Origin: Acidimicrobiia bacterium
GTDB taxonomy: Bacteria; Actinomycetota; Acidimicrobiia; Spongiisociales; ZC4RG35
DNA: 13,187 nucleotides
Direction of reading: 5' to 3'
NCBI GenBank assembly: GCA_030623125.1
Contig: JAUXMQ010000003.1
Span: 1 to 13,187 of the forward strand
The notes beneath the pieces were generated by a model that ran no database searches, was not told where the DNA came from, and worked only from the letters and a program-made list of their open reading frames with translations. Made by a program: the position numbers and the translations under genes. Below, piece after piece: positions 6,832-13,187 of this stretch; position 1 is the first letter of the stretch, and each line of letters starts with the position of its first letter.

Positions 6832-6837
6832 AAACTA
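6832..6837 (-). promoter_or_regulatory. Candidate -10 element, leaderless start of the Rieske-ThDP gene
   Basis: TAGTTT (TANNNT) on the minus strand ends 7 nt before the ATG at 6824, and no Shine-Dalgarno is visible. This geometry would put the first transcribed base at or next to the start codon. Confidence 0.4.
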
Positions 6838-6893
6838 ACCCACGATCGAGGAGCGAGATTCCAACCGGGCTAAGTTCCACCCATTCAACCAAG

Positions 6894-6899
6894 AGAGGA
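6894..6899 (+). promoter_or_regulatory. Shine-Dalgarno that sets the amidohydrolase start
   Basis: AGAGGA lies 6 nt before the GTG at 6906. It decides in favour of this start over the much longer open frame reaching back to 6330. Confidence 0.6.
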
Positions 6900-6905
6900 T
6901 CTGGG

Positions 6906-8105
6906 GTGGCGTCGACAGTTTTCAAGGGTGGACAAGCATTCCTGGGTGACGAGCTGAGAGGGTCTGACGTCCGCATCGACGACGGCCAAATTGCCGCCAT
7001 TGGTTCGGATCTGACTGGCGACCAAGTCATCGATTGCACCGGAAAGGCAGTACTGCCCGGATTCTTCGATACCCACACCCACCTGGCATTCGCCGAATTG
7101 GACATGAACCTCTTGAATCGAATGAGTACGGCCCCAGAGGCCGAGATCCTGCGATTTCCGCATACGGCGCGCATGGTTCTCGAGTTGGGGATCACAACGG
7201 TCAGAGATGCCGGGGGCGCCGGGATCGGTTTCAAGCAGGCGTTGGACCGGGGACACGTGATAGGTCCCCGGATGCGAACCGCCATCACGATGCTATCGAT
7301 GACGGGTGGCCATGCCGACGATTACATGGAGTATGGGGCCGACCCTTTTGCGCAAGTCCTTCTACCAGGCATGCCTGACCCGATTTGTGATGGTGTCGAT
7401 AGCTGCATCCTCAAGACGAGAGAAGTCATCCGGGCTGGCGCCGAGGTGGTCAAGATCTCTGCCAGCGGTGGTTTTCTCTCACCCAACGACGATCCGAGGC
7501 ATCCCAACTTCAGTCAGGACGAGATGGACGCCATCGTCTTCACGGCCGCAGACCTCGGAGTGTCCGTGATGGCCCATGCCCACGGCGCCGAAGCGATCAA
7601 GCGCGCGGTCAGGGCCGGTGTCCGCTCCATCGAGCACGGGACCTTTCTCGATGAGGAGGGGGCAGAGATGATGGCCGAGGCAGGCACCTGGCTCGTGGCA
7701 ACACTCACCACGGGCGACATAACCGAGAAGATGGCCGACGACGAGGATGCTCCGGAGGCCGTCCGGCAGAAGTTCGCCGATCTTGGGTTTCCGGAACAAG
7801 ACGCGTTCCGTCTCGCCGTGGAGTCAGGCGTGCGGGTGGCGATGGGCACCGACTGCCCGGTCGCGCCGCACGGGACAAATCTGCGCGAGCTGGCTCTGAT
7901 GGCCGAGAACGGTCTCACCCCGGAACAGACCATCCTGGCGACGACCCGCGGCGCGGCCGAGCTCATGGGTCTCGACCACCGCCTCGGCAGCCTCGAAGAG
8001 GGCAAGATTGGCGATGTGGTCGTCGTCGACGGCGACCCCTTCGACTTCGACACTCTGAGAGAGCGGATCGATCAGGTCTGGAAAGACGGCATCCGGGTCG
8101 TCTAG
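6906..8105 (+). CDS. Metal-dependent amidohydrolase (imidazolonepropionase / Xaa-Pro dipeptidase-like)
   Basis: A 399-aa amidohydrolase-superfamily enzyme, COG1228 type. The metal ligands occur in the expected order: His57-x-His59 in FFDTHTHLAF, the lysine expected to be carbamylated, Lys183 in VVKISASGG, His224 in MAHAHG, His244 in SIEHGTF, and Asp316 in MGTDCP. The flanking beta-sandwich segments are present (IDDGQIAAIG near the start, GKIGDVVVVDGDPF near the end). There is no signal peptide, so it is cytoplasmic. Relatives annotated 'prolidase' include dipeptidases that cleave C-terminal Arg/Lys or hydrophobic residues; the substrate cannot be read here. Start: GTG at 6906 with AGAGGA 6 nt upstream. 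The frame stays open far upstream, but that part is antisense to the Rieske domain. It is divergent from the Rieske-ThDP gene across 81 bp. Confidence 0.85.
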   Translation: MASTVFKGGQAFLGDELRGSDVRIDDGQIAAIGSDLTGDQVIDCTGKAVLPGFFDTHTHLAFAELDMNLLNRMSTAPEAEILRFPHTARMVLELGITTVRDAGGAGIGFKQALDRGHVIGPRMRTAITMLSMTGGHADDYMEYGADPFAQVLLPGMPDPICDGVDSCILKTREVIRAGAEVVKISASGGFLSPNDDPRHPNFSQDEMDAIVFTAADLGVSVMAHAHGAEAIKRAVRAGVRSIEHGTFLDEEGAEMMAEAGTWLVATLTTGDITEKMADDEDAPEAVRQKFADLGFPEQDAFRLAVESGVRVAMGTDCPVAPHGTNLRELALMAENGLTPEQTILATTRGAAELMGLDHRLGSLEEGKIGDVVVVDGDPFDFDTLRERIDQVWKDGIRVV

Positions 8106-8164
8106 AACGGAAGACGGGGCCTGATCGACTCTTCCTCTACCCGTAAAAGCTCATATGCGACGCG

Positions 8165-8183
8165 CCAAGCCTTAGGAAGGCGG
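8165..8183. terminator. Weak hairpin between converging amidohydrolase and aceA
   Basis: GCCTT and AAGGC form a 5-bp stem around a 3-nt loop, extended by CC/GG across an AA bulge. It lies 2 nt past the aceA stop in the 80-bp convergent gap. The rest of the gap holds only loose inverted repeats, such as GGAAGA/TCTTCC. A terminator is expected here, but the signal is weak. Confidence 0.3.
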
Positions 8184-8185
8184 TT

Positions 8186-9463
8186 CTAGAACTGGTCCTC
8201 TTCGGTGGAGCCGGTGAGGGCGAGGGTCGAGGAGGTGCCCCCGGATATGGCCTGGCTGACCAGGTCGAAGTAGCCGGCGCCGACCTCACGCTGGTGCTTG
8301 GTTGCGGTGTACCCCTGATCCTCCATGGAAAACTCCTGGTTCTGGAGCTCCACGTAGGCACTCATGCCGGACTCGTTATAGCCGTGCGCCAGTTGGAACA
8401 TCGAGGCGTTGAGAGAGTGGAATCCGGCCAATGTGATGAATTGGTAGCGGTATCCCATGGTGCCAAGTTCCTTCTGGAACATAGCGATGGTGTCCTCGTC
8501 GAGTTGGGAAGACCAGTTGAACGATGGAGAGCAGTTGTAGGCCAGCATCTTGGTTGGATACTCGGCGTGGATCGCCCGGGCGAACCTCCGGGCCTCATCG
8601 AGGTCGGGCTTGGCGGTCTCACACCAGATCAGGTCGGTGTACGGGGCATAGGCCAGGCCTCTGGCGATCGCCGACTCGAGCCCATCACGAACCTCGAAGA
8701 AGCCTTCTGCGGTACGGACCCCCGTGGTGAACTCGTGGTCGCGGGGGTCGACGTCTGAAGTGAGCAAGGTCGCCGAGTTGGCGTCTGTGCGAGCAACGAT
8801 GAGAGTCGACACACCGGCAACGTCCGCTGCCAGTCGGGCCGAACGGAGCGTTCGGACATGCTGGCTGGTCGGCACCAACACCTTCCCGCCCATGTGGCCA
8901 CACTTCTTCTCGGCGGCGAGTTGATCCTCGAAGTGCACACCCGCAGCTCCAGCTTCGATGAAAGACTTGGTCAATTCGAATACGTTGAGTGCACCGCCAA
9001 AGCCGGCCTCGCCGTCCGCCACGATGGGAACGAACCAATCCATCTCGATGTCTCCCTCGGCCCAATGGATCTGGTCGGCGCGACGCAAGGCATTGTTGAT
9101 CCGCTTGACCATCGCCGGCGCCGAGTTGGCCGGGTAGAGCGATTGGTCAGGGTAGACCTCGCCAGCCAGATTTCCGTCGCCCGCGACCTGCCATCCGGAC
9201 AGGTAGATCGACTGGAGCCCGGCCTTCACCATCTGAACGGCTTGTCCCCCGCTGAGTGCGCCAAGGGCGTTTACGTAGTCCCCCGTGGTCAGGATTCGCC
9301 ACAGCTTCTGAGACATCCGATTGGCCAAAGTGTGCTGCTCGCGGATACTGCCCCTCAGCCGAACGACCTCCTCGGAGGTGTAGTCGCGGGTGACCCCTTC
9401 CCAGCGCGGATTGGTCTTCCAGTCGTCGGCCAGGCGGGCTGCCTCGTTGGCAAAATGCGACAT
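8186..9463 (-). CDS. aceA: Isocitrate lyase
   Basis: AceA cleaves isocitrate to glyoxylate and succinate, the first step of the glyoxylate shunt, needed for growth on acetate or fatty acids. The 425-aa length matches the shorter bacterial subfamily 1 enzymes. Visible landmarks are YLSGWQVA (87-94), IVADGEAGFGG (147-157), GVHFEDQL (175-182) and the active-site signature KKCGHMGGK (186-194) with catalytic Cys188. Start: ATG at 9463 with AAGGAGAG upstream; the aceB stop codon runs directly into this Shine-Dalgarno, so the two genes are cotranscribed and probably coupled. The RamB-type regulator next to aceB suggests control by carbon source. Confidence 0.97.
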   Translation of the reverse strand: MSHFANEAARLADDWKTNPRWEGVTRDYTSEEVVRLRGSIREQHTLANRMSQKLWRILTTGDYVNALGALSGGQAVQMVKAGLQSIYLSGWQVAGDGNLAGEVYPDQSLYPANSAPAMVKRINNALRRADQIHWAEGDIEMDWFVPIVADGEAGFGGALNVFELTKSFIEAGAAGVHFEDQLAAEKKCGHMGGKVLVPTSQHVRTLRSARLAADVAGVSTLIVARTDANSATLLTSDVDPRDHEFTTGVRTAEGFFEVRDGLESAIARGLAYAPYTDLIWCETAKPDLDEARRFARAIHAEYPTKMLAYNCSPSFNWSSQLDEDTIAMFQKELGTMGYRYQFITLAGFHSLNASMFQLAHGYNESGMSAYVELQNQEFSMEDQGYTATKHQREVGAGYFDLVSQAISGGTSSTLALTGSTEEDQF

Positions 9464-9474
9464 AGGGCTCTCCT

Positions 9475-11034
9475 TCAGTTGATCAGCTCGTACGCGGGCA
9501 AGGTGAGAAAGTCGACAAAGCTCTCGTCGAGCGCAACCTCCTCGAAGATCTTCCGGGCGGATTCATGTTGACTCTGGTGGGGGTGTTCTTCCTCCTCGAT
9601 CTGGCGAACAACGTCGTCACCGATCGACCTGACCAGCTCCTCGGTGACCGGTGTGCCGTCGGTGGTGACCATCCCGTGGTGGACCCATTGCCAGATCTGG
9701 GACCTGGAGATCTCCGCCGTGGCCACGTCCTCCATCAGGTTGTTGATTGCAACCGCGCCGGTCCCCGAGAGCCACGAGGTGAGATATCGAATCCCGACCG
9801 ACACGTTGGTGCGAACACCGTCGATCGTCACGTCACCGGGAAAATCAAGATCTAGCAAACCGCCGGCATCGACCTCGACGTCCTGGCGCAGTCGATCGAT
9901 CTGGTTCGGGTTGCTGCCTAGCACCAGGTCGAACTCTCTCATCGCGATCGGCACCAGATCCGGATGTGCTACCCAGGTGCCGTCGCAACCGGCGCCGGCC
10001 TCCCTGGCCTTGTCGGCGGACACGGCAGCCATTGCCTGTTTCGTCACCTCGGGGTCGCGTCGGTTGGGAATGAACGCCGCCATTCCACCAATCGCGTGGG
10101 CACCTCTCCGATGACAAGTCTTGATCATCAACTCCGTGTAGGCGTGCATAAAAGGCACGGTCATCGTCACCTGAGCGCGGTCCGGGAGGACAAAGTCAGA
10201 CCTGTTCCTGAACTTGGTGATCATTGAGAAGATGTAATCCCAACGTCCGGCGTTGAGACCAGCGGCATGCTCTCTGAGCTCGTAGAGGATCTCATCCATC
10301 TCGAAAGCCGCCAGGACGTTCTCGATCAGGACGGTCGCTTTGATGGTTCCTTGCGATATGTCGAGTTTGGTTTGTGTCCAGACAAACACGTCGTTCCAGA
10401 GCCGGGCTTCACGATGGGACTCCAGCTTGGGGAGGTAGAGGTAAGGCCCGGTCCCGTTGCGAATGGCGGCCCGGCCGCCGTGGAACATGTAGAGCCCGAA
10501 GTCGAAGAGCGATGCAGACATCGGGCGCTCGTCGACCAGAAAGTGCTTCTCCGTCAGATGCCAACCGCGGGGACGGACCATGAGCGTGGCGACCTCGGCA
10601 TTGAGCGCGTAGTGCTTCTTTTCCGTCTTCAGCTCGAGAGTTCTCCCATAAGCCTCGACGATGTTGAGATGACCTTCGAGGAGGTTCTTCCACTGGGGAG
10701 AGGTGGCGTCCTCGAAGTCCGCCATGAACACCTTCGCCCCCGAGTTGAGAGCATTGATCATCATCTTGGCATCCACCGGACCGGTGATCTCGACCCTCCG
10801 ATCCTCGAGGTCGTCGGGGACCGGGGCGACCTTCCAATCACCATCCCGGATGTGGCTGGTCGCCGGATCGAAGTCGGGCATCTCTCCCCCGTCGATCGCG
10901 TGCTGTCGGATCTCACGTTGGGTCAGAAGTTGTCCACGTCGCCAGCCAAACTCGGTTTCCAGATCGATGAGAAAGGCGACCGCATCGGGTGTGAGCACCT
11001 TTCTCTCCGTGGCTGTCTGTCGAAATTGATTCAC
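9475..11034 (-). CDS. aceB: Malate synthase A
   Basis: AceB condenses glyoxylate with acetyl-CoA to malate, completing the glyoxylate bypass begun by AceA. The protein is 519 aa, close to the A-type enzymes and far shorter than malate synthase G (about 725 aa). DLEDRRVEITGP (75-86), KVFMADFEDATSP (101-113) and the family signature REHAAGLNAGRWDYIF (254-269) are all present. I keep the GTG at 11034 as the longest start. A second in-frame GTG at 10998 has a better Shine-Dalgarno (GGAGAG 4 nt upstream) and still keeps the conserved region from LTPDAVAFL onward, so the true start is open. It is first gene of the aceB-aceA operon, 11 nt before aceA. Confidence 0.95.
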   Translation of the reverse strand: MNQFRQTATERKVLTPDAVAFLIDLETEFGWRRGQLLTQREIRQHAIDGGEMPDFDPATSHIRDGDWKVAPVPDDLEDRRVEITGPVDAKMMINALNSGAKVFMADFEDATSPQWKNLLEGHLNIVEAYGRTLELKTEKKHYALNAEVATLMVRPRGWHLTEKHFLVDERPMSASLFDFGLYMFHGGRAAIRNGTGPYLYLPKLESHREARLWNDVFVWTQTKLDISQGTIKATVLIENVLAAFEMDEILYELREHAAGLNAGRWDYIFSMITKFRNRSDFVLPDRAQVTMTVPFMHAYTELMIKTCHRRGAHAIGGMAAFIPNRRDPEVTKQAMAAVSADKAREAGAGCDGTWVAHPDLVPIAMREFDLVLGSNPNQIDRLRQDVEVDAGGLLDLDFPGDVTIDGVRTNVSVGIRYLTSWLSGTGAVAINNLMEDVATAEISRSQIWQWVHHGMVTTDGTPVTEELVRSIGDDVVRQIEEEEHPHQSQHESARKIFEEVALDESFVDFLTLPAYELIN

Positions 11035-11070
11035 AAGACGCTATCTTCTTCATTCCATCCCTCCGATCAG

Positions 11071-11110
11071 TTGCAATCAGCGTATAAGATTGGTCTATCT
11101 TTCGGATTGG
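11071..11110. promoter_or_regulatory. Candidate operator region between aceB and its divergent regulator
   Basis: The 83-bp gap holds TTGCAA (11071-11076), resembling the TTTGCAAA-like core I recall for RamB sites in Corynebacterium. It also holds three related half-sites: CAATC at 11074-11078 and GATTGG at 11088-11093 and 11105-11110. The first two face each other around TATAA. Since the gap must serve both promoters, one bound regulator could act on aceBA and on its own gene. This is inference from pattern and position. Confidence 0.4.
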
Positions 11111-11117
11111 AGCAGAT

Positions 11118-12569
11118 ATGGTCGAAGCTCGGCAGTTGGATCCGCTGGTACTGGGAAGACGGCTTCGTCACTACCGCAACGAAGCCGGATTCACCCTGGA
11201 TCAGCTTGGCAGACAGGTGGGTAAACCCGCCCCCTATCTATCGCTTCTCGAAAACGGCAAAAAGGAGCCCCGGGTGACCCTGATGATGGACCTTGCATCT
11301 GCGCTTGAAGTCGACGTCTCGGATCTCCTCGAGCCCACTCCCCCGAGCCGACGTGACTCGCTGGAGATCGCGCTCATCCGATCACAGGAGAGTTCTCTCT
11401 TCGAATCGCTCGATCTCCCCGGCGTCAAACCCAACGCCAAGATGAGCACCGAGACCTTGACGCACATCGTTGGCCTCCACGACGCCCTGCGTGACAAGTC
11501 AGGTCTCGCTTCAGCGGGTTCTGAAGACGTCCGACGTGCCAACGGCGCCGTTCACGCCTTTCTGGCCGACAACGATGGATACCTCGAAAATGTGGAGGCT
11601 ACGGCACGTAAGGCACTGGCCGCCTCCGGCTACGCCGGGGAAGGGCCGTTCTCATCGCGAAACCTCCTCGATCTCGTCGCCGACTCCGGGTTCGATCTGA
11701 CACCCATCGATGACATGCCTCTGTTCGCACGATCCATCATCGACACCGAGCACCGCCGCATCTACATCGCCCAACGCAACGAACTACGAACCCGTCAAGC
11801 CCGAAAAGCGGTGCTCCAGACCCTCGCCGGGTCGCTTCTCGAACACGAGACTGATCCCGACCTCGACACCTTCCTACGTCAGAGAATGGAGACCGCCTAC
11901 TTCGCAGGAGCGGTTCTGGTCCCGGAAGAAGCCGTCGTCGACCGGCTCCGAACCTCGAGAGAACAGCACGACATCGCCGTCGAAGATGTAAAAGAGCTCT
12001 ATTACGTTTCCTACGAGATGGCGGCGTGGCGAACCGTCAATCTTCTCACCCGACACCTTGGAATCGACTGTCATCTTCTCGTCAGCGACCAGATGGGAAC
12101 GATTGTCAAAGGGTATGCAAACGATGGACTGCCAGTCGATCGAGATGAGTACGGGGGTCTGGAGACCCAGCGTCTATGCCGCCGGTGGGGAGCGATGGCC
12201 ACATTCGGCTCGGTCGACCGCTTCGTGACCCACCACCAATACACCGACACCTCTGGGGGCACCTTCTTCTGCACCACACACGTTGAAGCGGGTCGGGATC
12301 CGTTCTACGCCACCACCTTGGGGGTCAGGTTCGCCAATGCCCGCTGGTTCCGAGGACGCGACACCGAGAACCGGGAGACCTCAGGCTGTCCTGATCCGAC
12401 GTGCTGTCGGAATCCATCGGCCGACGTAGCCGCCAAATGGGAGAACAAGGTGATCGTCACGGCTCGATCACAAGCCCGGATCCTGGGACTTCTCGCCCCT
12501 GACCCCTACCCCGAGCTGGACATGCCAGAAGTGCTTGCGGTTGTAGAACGTCACTCCGAGGACCACTAG
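11118..12569 (+). CDS. RamB-like XRE-family transcriptional regulator of acetate metabolism
   Basis: A 483-aa regulator with an N-terminal XRE helix-turn-helix (about 11-70: LGRRLRHYRNEAGFTLDQLGRQVGKPAPYLSLLENGKK, given here in part as GFTLDQLGRQVG and YLSLLENG). A middle ImmA/IrrE-like region (about 175-290) contains ETAYFAGAVLVP. A DUF2083-type C-terminal domain carries a Cys cluster in SGCPDPTCCRNPSADVA. This is the architecture of RamB, which in Corynebacterium and Mycobacterium controls icl/aceA and aceB and binds or senses short-chain acyl metabolism. The metallopeptidase HExxH of ImmA/IrrE proteins is not intact (LLEHETD), so no protease activity is expected. Start: ATG with GGAG 5 nt upstream. 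The divergent position next to aceBA strongly supports the role. Confidence 0.85.
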   Translation: MVEARQLDPLVLGRRLRHYRNEAGFTLDQLGRQVGKPAPYLSLLENGKKEPRVTLMMDLASALEVDVSDLLEPTPPSRRDSLEIALIRSQESSLFESLDLPGVKPNAKMSTETLTHIVGLHDALRDKSGLASAGSEDVRRANGAVHAFLADNDGYLENVEATARKALAASGYAGEGPFSSRNLLDLVADSGFDLTPIDDMPLFARSIIDTEHRRIYIAQRNELRTRQARKAVLQTLAGSLLEHETDPDLDTFLRQRMETAYFAGAVLVPEEAVVDRLRTSREQHDIAVEDVKELYYVSYEMAAWRTVNLLTRHLGIDCHLLVSDQMGTIVKGYANDGLPVDRDEYGGLETQRLCRRWGAMATFGSVDRFVTHHQYTDTSGGTFFCTTHVEAGRDPFYATTLGVRFANARWFRGRDTENRETSGCPDPTCCRNPSADVAAKWENKVIVTARSQARILGLLAPDPYPELDMPEVLAVVERHSEDH

Positions 12570-12593
12570 CCGGAAACGACCGTATTCACCTCG

Positions 12594-12997
12594 ATGTATG
12601 AGGGCTACTACCGGCATGTGCACGCCTATTGCCGGCGACGGAGCAACGTCGACTCGGCCGACGATCTCGTTGCCGACGTCTTCTTGACTGTGTGGCGAAA
12701 GATCCGGGACGCCCCTGATGGTGAGGACGCCCTTCGTTGGCTCTATCGCATCGCCTACCTGAAGGTGACCAATCATTGGCGAGAGGCCAATCGTCGCAAG
12801 AAACTCGATGAGCAACTTGAATCGATCGGCATCGAACCGGCGTCGCTGATTCAGGATCAGGTGTAATCCGCGAAGAAGTCAGAGAGGTACTGACGGCGGC
12901 ACAACGGCTGCGTTCTCGGGTCGTCGGTGAGCTCGCCGAAGGTCGGCAGGCCATCGACGACTTCGCCAACTCCATCGCATGGAAAGACCTCAATTAG
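12594..12997 (+). pseudogene. Broken ECF sigma factor: region 2 intact, region 4 lost, frameshift
   Basis: The open frame from ATG 12594 to TAA 12866 gives 90 aa that are a sigma-70 region 2: YEGYYRHVHAYCRRR, DSADDLVADVFLTVWRKI and ALRWLYRIAYLKVTNHWRE, ending in a basic RRKKLDEQL linker. A working ECF factor needs a region 4 helix-turn-helix, which is absent. At about 12863 a frame change would continue as VIREEVREVLTAAQRL, which looks like the opening helix of region 4, then unrecognisable sequence to TAG 12997. The 5' end is also short: the conserved phenylalanine before the first tyrosine lies upstream of the ATG, in a frame closed by the RamB-like gene's own stop, and there is no Shine-Dalgarno. 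A sequencing error could mimic the frameshift but would not restore region 4. Confidence 0.6.
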
Positions 12998-13004
12998 GCC
13001 CAAT

Positions 13005-13047
13005 GCGAGTGCGGGCATGTGGACTGGGTCCACGTTCCTGCACACGC
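13005..13047. terminator. Imperfect 20-bp hairpin between converging genes, second copy of the palindrome
   Basis: Arms 13005-13024 and 13028-13047 surround a 3-nt loop; 18 of 20 positions pair on the plus strand if two G-U pairs are counted. It begins 7 nt past the TAG at 12997 and, on the other strand, 6 nt past the carboxypeptidase stop at 13054, so it suits a bidirectional terminator. Its size, loop size and outer arms (GCGTGTGC on one strand, GCGAGTGC on the other) mirror the hairpin at 3377-3419. Confidence 0.55.
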
Positions 13048-13053
13048 TTGGTA

Positions 13054-13187
13054 TCAGGTCGTGGCGTTCACGAACTCTCTCAGATGACCGCCCAGAGCCT
13101 CGAGCGACGGCTGATGGACATACATCATGTGGCCGGCCTCGTAATACTCCATGCGAACCTTCTTCCTGACCTCGGGATCGAGACCCA
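13054..13187 (-). CDS. S10 family serine carboxypeptidase, C-terminal end (cut by window edge)
   Basis: Only the last 44 codons are in the window. EYYEAGHMMYVHQPSLEALGGHLREFV matches the extreme C-terminus of bacterial S10 peptidases, where the histidine of GHM is the third member of the Ser-Asp-His triad and is followed by a closing amphipathic helix. The TGA is at 13054-13056. The 5' part, with the catalytic serine and aspartate, lies beyond the right edge. A hairpin 6 nt past the stop probably ends the transcript. Substrate preference cannot be judged from this fragment. Confidence 0.75.
   Translation of the reverse strand, partial: GLDPEVRKKVRMEYYEAGHMMYVHQPSLEALGGHLREFVNATT

Noticed and set aside
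6330..6905. Plus-strand open frame continuing the amidohydrolase 192 codons upstream
   Set aside because: It lies wholly antisense to the Rieske/ThDP start and the promoter gap, its translation has no family resemblance, and the GTG at 6906 has a good Shine-Dalgarno.
6825..6905. GTGGAA/TTCCAC inverted repeat in the divergent gap of the Rieske-ThDP and amidohydrolase genes
   Set aside because: Six-base arms about 40 nt apart are expected by chance in a gap of this size.
10267..11277. 336-codon plus-strand open frame across aceB, the promoter gap and the regulator start
   Set aside because: It is antisense to aceB and then out of frame with the regulator, with no recognisable domain.
12857..13045. 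62-aa minus-strand open frame between the sigma remnant and the carboxypeptidase
   Set aside because: It starts inside the hairpin at 13005-13047, has no Shine-Dalgarno and no family I recognise, and overlaps the sigma remnant. It is not excluded, only unsupported.

Overview
The window reads as chromosomal DNA from a GC-rich actinobacterium. Three things point there: a RamB-type regulator divergent from the glyoxylate-shunt genes, a Gram-positive/actinobacterial SOS box (GAAC-N4-GTTC) in front of recA, and frequent GTG starts with TANNNT -10 elements. The archaeal-type GAPDH homologue and the Rieske-TPP fusion hint at a less-studied lineage such as Acidimicrobiia. That placement is inference, with no marker gene long enough to prove it. 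I see no tRNA, rRNA, CRISPR, IS element or prophage.

Left block (1-3359, minus strand), in transcription order: rimO, cinA, thpR, recA. rimO and cinA overlap by 4 nt, and cinA and thpR by 16 nt. recA then has its own promoter region with a perfect SOS palindrome just past the thpR stop. rimO appears to start leaderless directly after a strong 20-bp hairpin.

Middle block (3377-8105): a GAPDH-type-II (archaeal-type) oxidoreductase, followed 2 nt later by an unrecognised 84-aa protein, both on minus. Upstream lies a hairpin terminator and then a 650-aa minus-strand protein that joins an N-terminal Rieske [2Fe-2S] domain to a pyruvate-oxidase-like ThDP enzyme. Divergent from it on plus is a binuclear-metal amidohydrolase of the imidazolonepropionase/Xaa-Pro-dipeptidase type.

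Right block (8186-12569): aceB and aceA (malate synthase, isocitrate lyase) form a tight minus-strand operon. A RamB-like XRE regulator is read divergently from an 83-bp gap holding a TTGCAA element, which gives the classic actinobacterial acetate / fatty-acid control unit. Beyond it lies a broken ECF sigma-factor remnant. At the right edge is the 3' end of a minus-strand S10 serine carboxypeptidase.

The least ordinary signals are the Rieske-ThDP fusion, the archaeal-type GAPDH homologue, the decayed sigma factor, and a pair of related 43-nt palindromes (3377-3419 and 13005-13047). The two palindromes sit at equivalent places 6-7 nt past stop codons, 9.6 kb apart.
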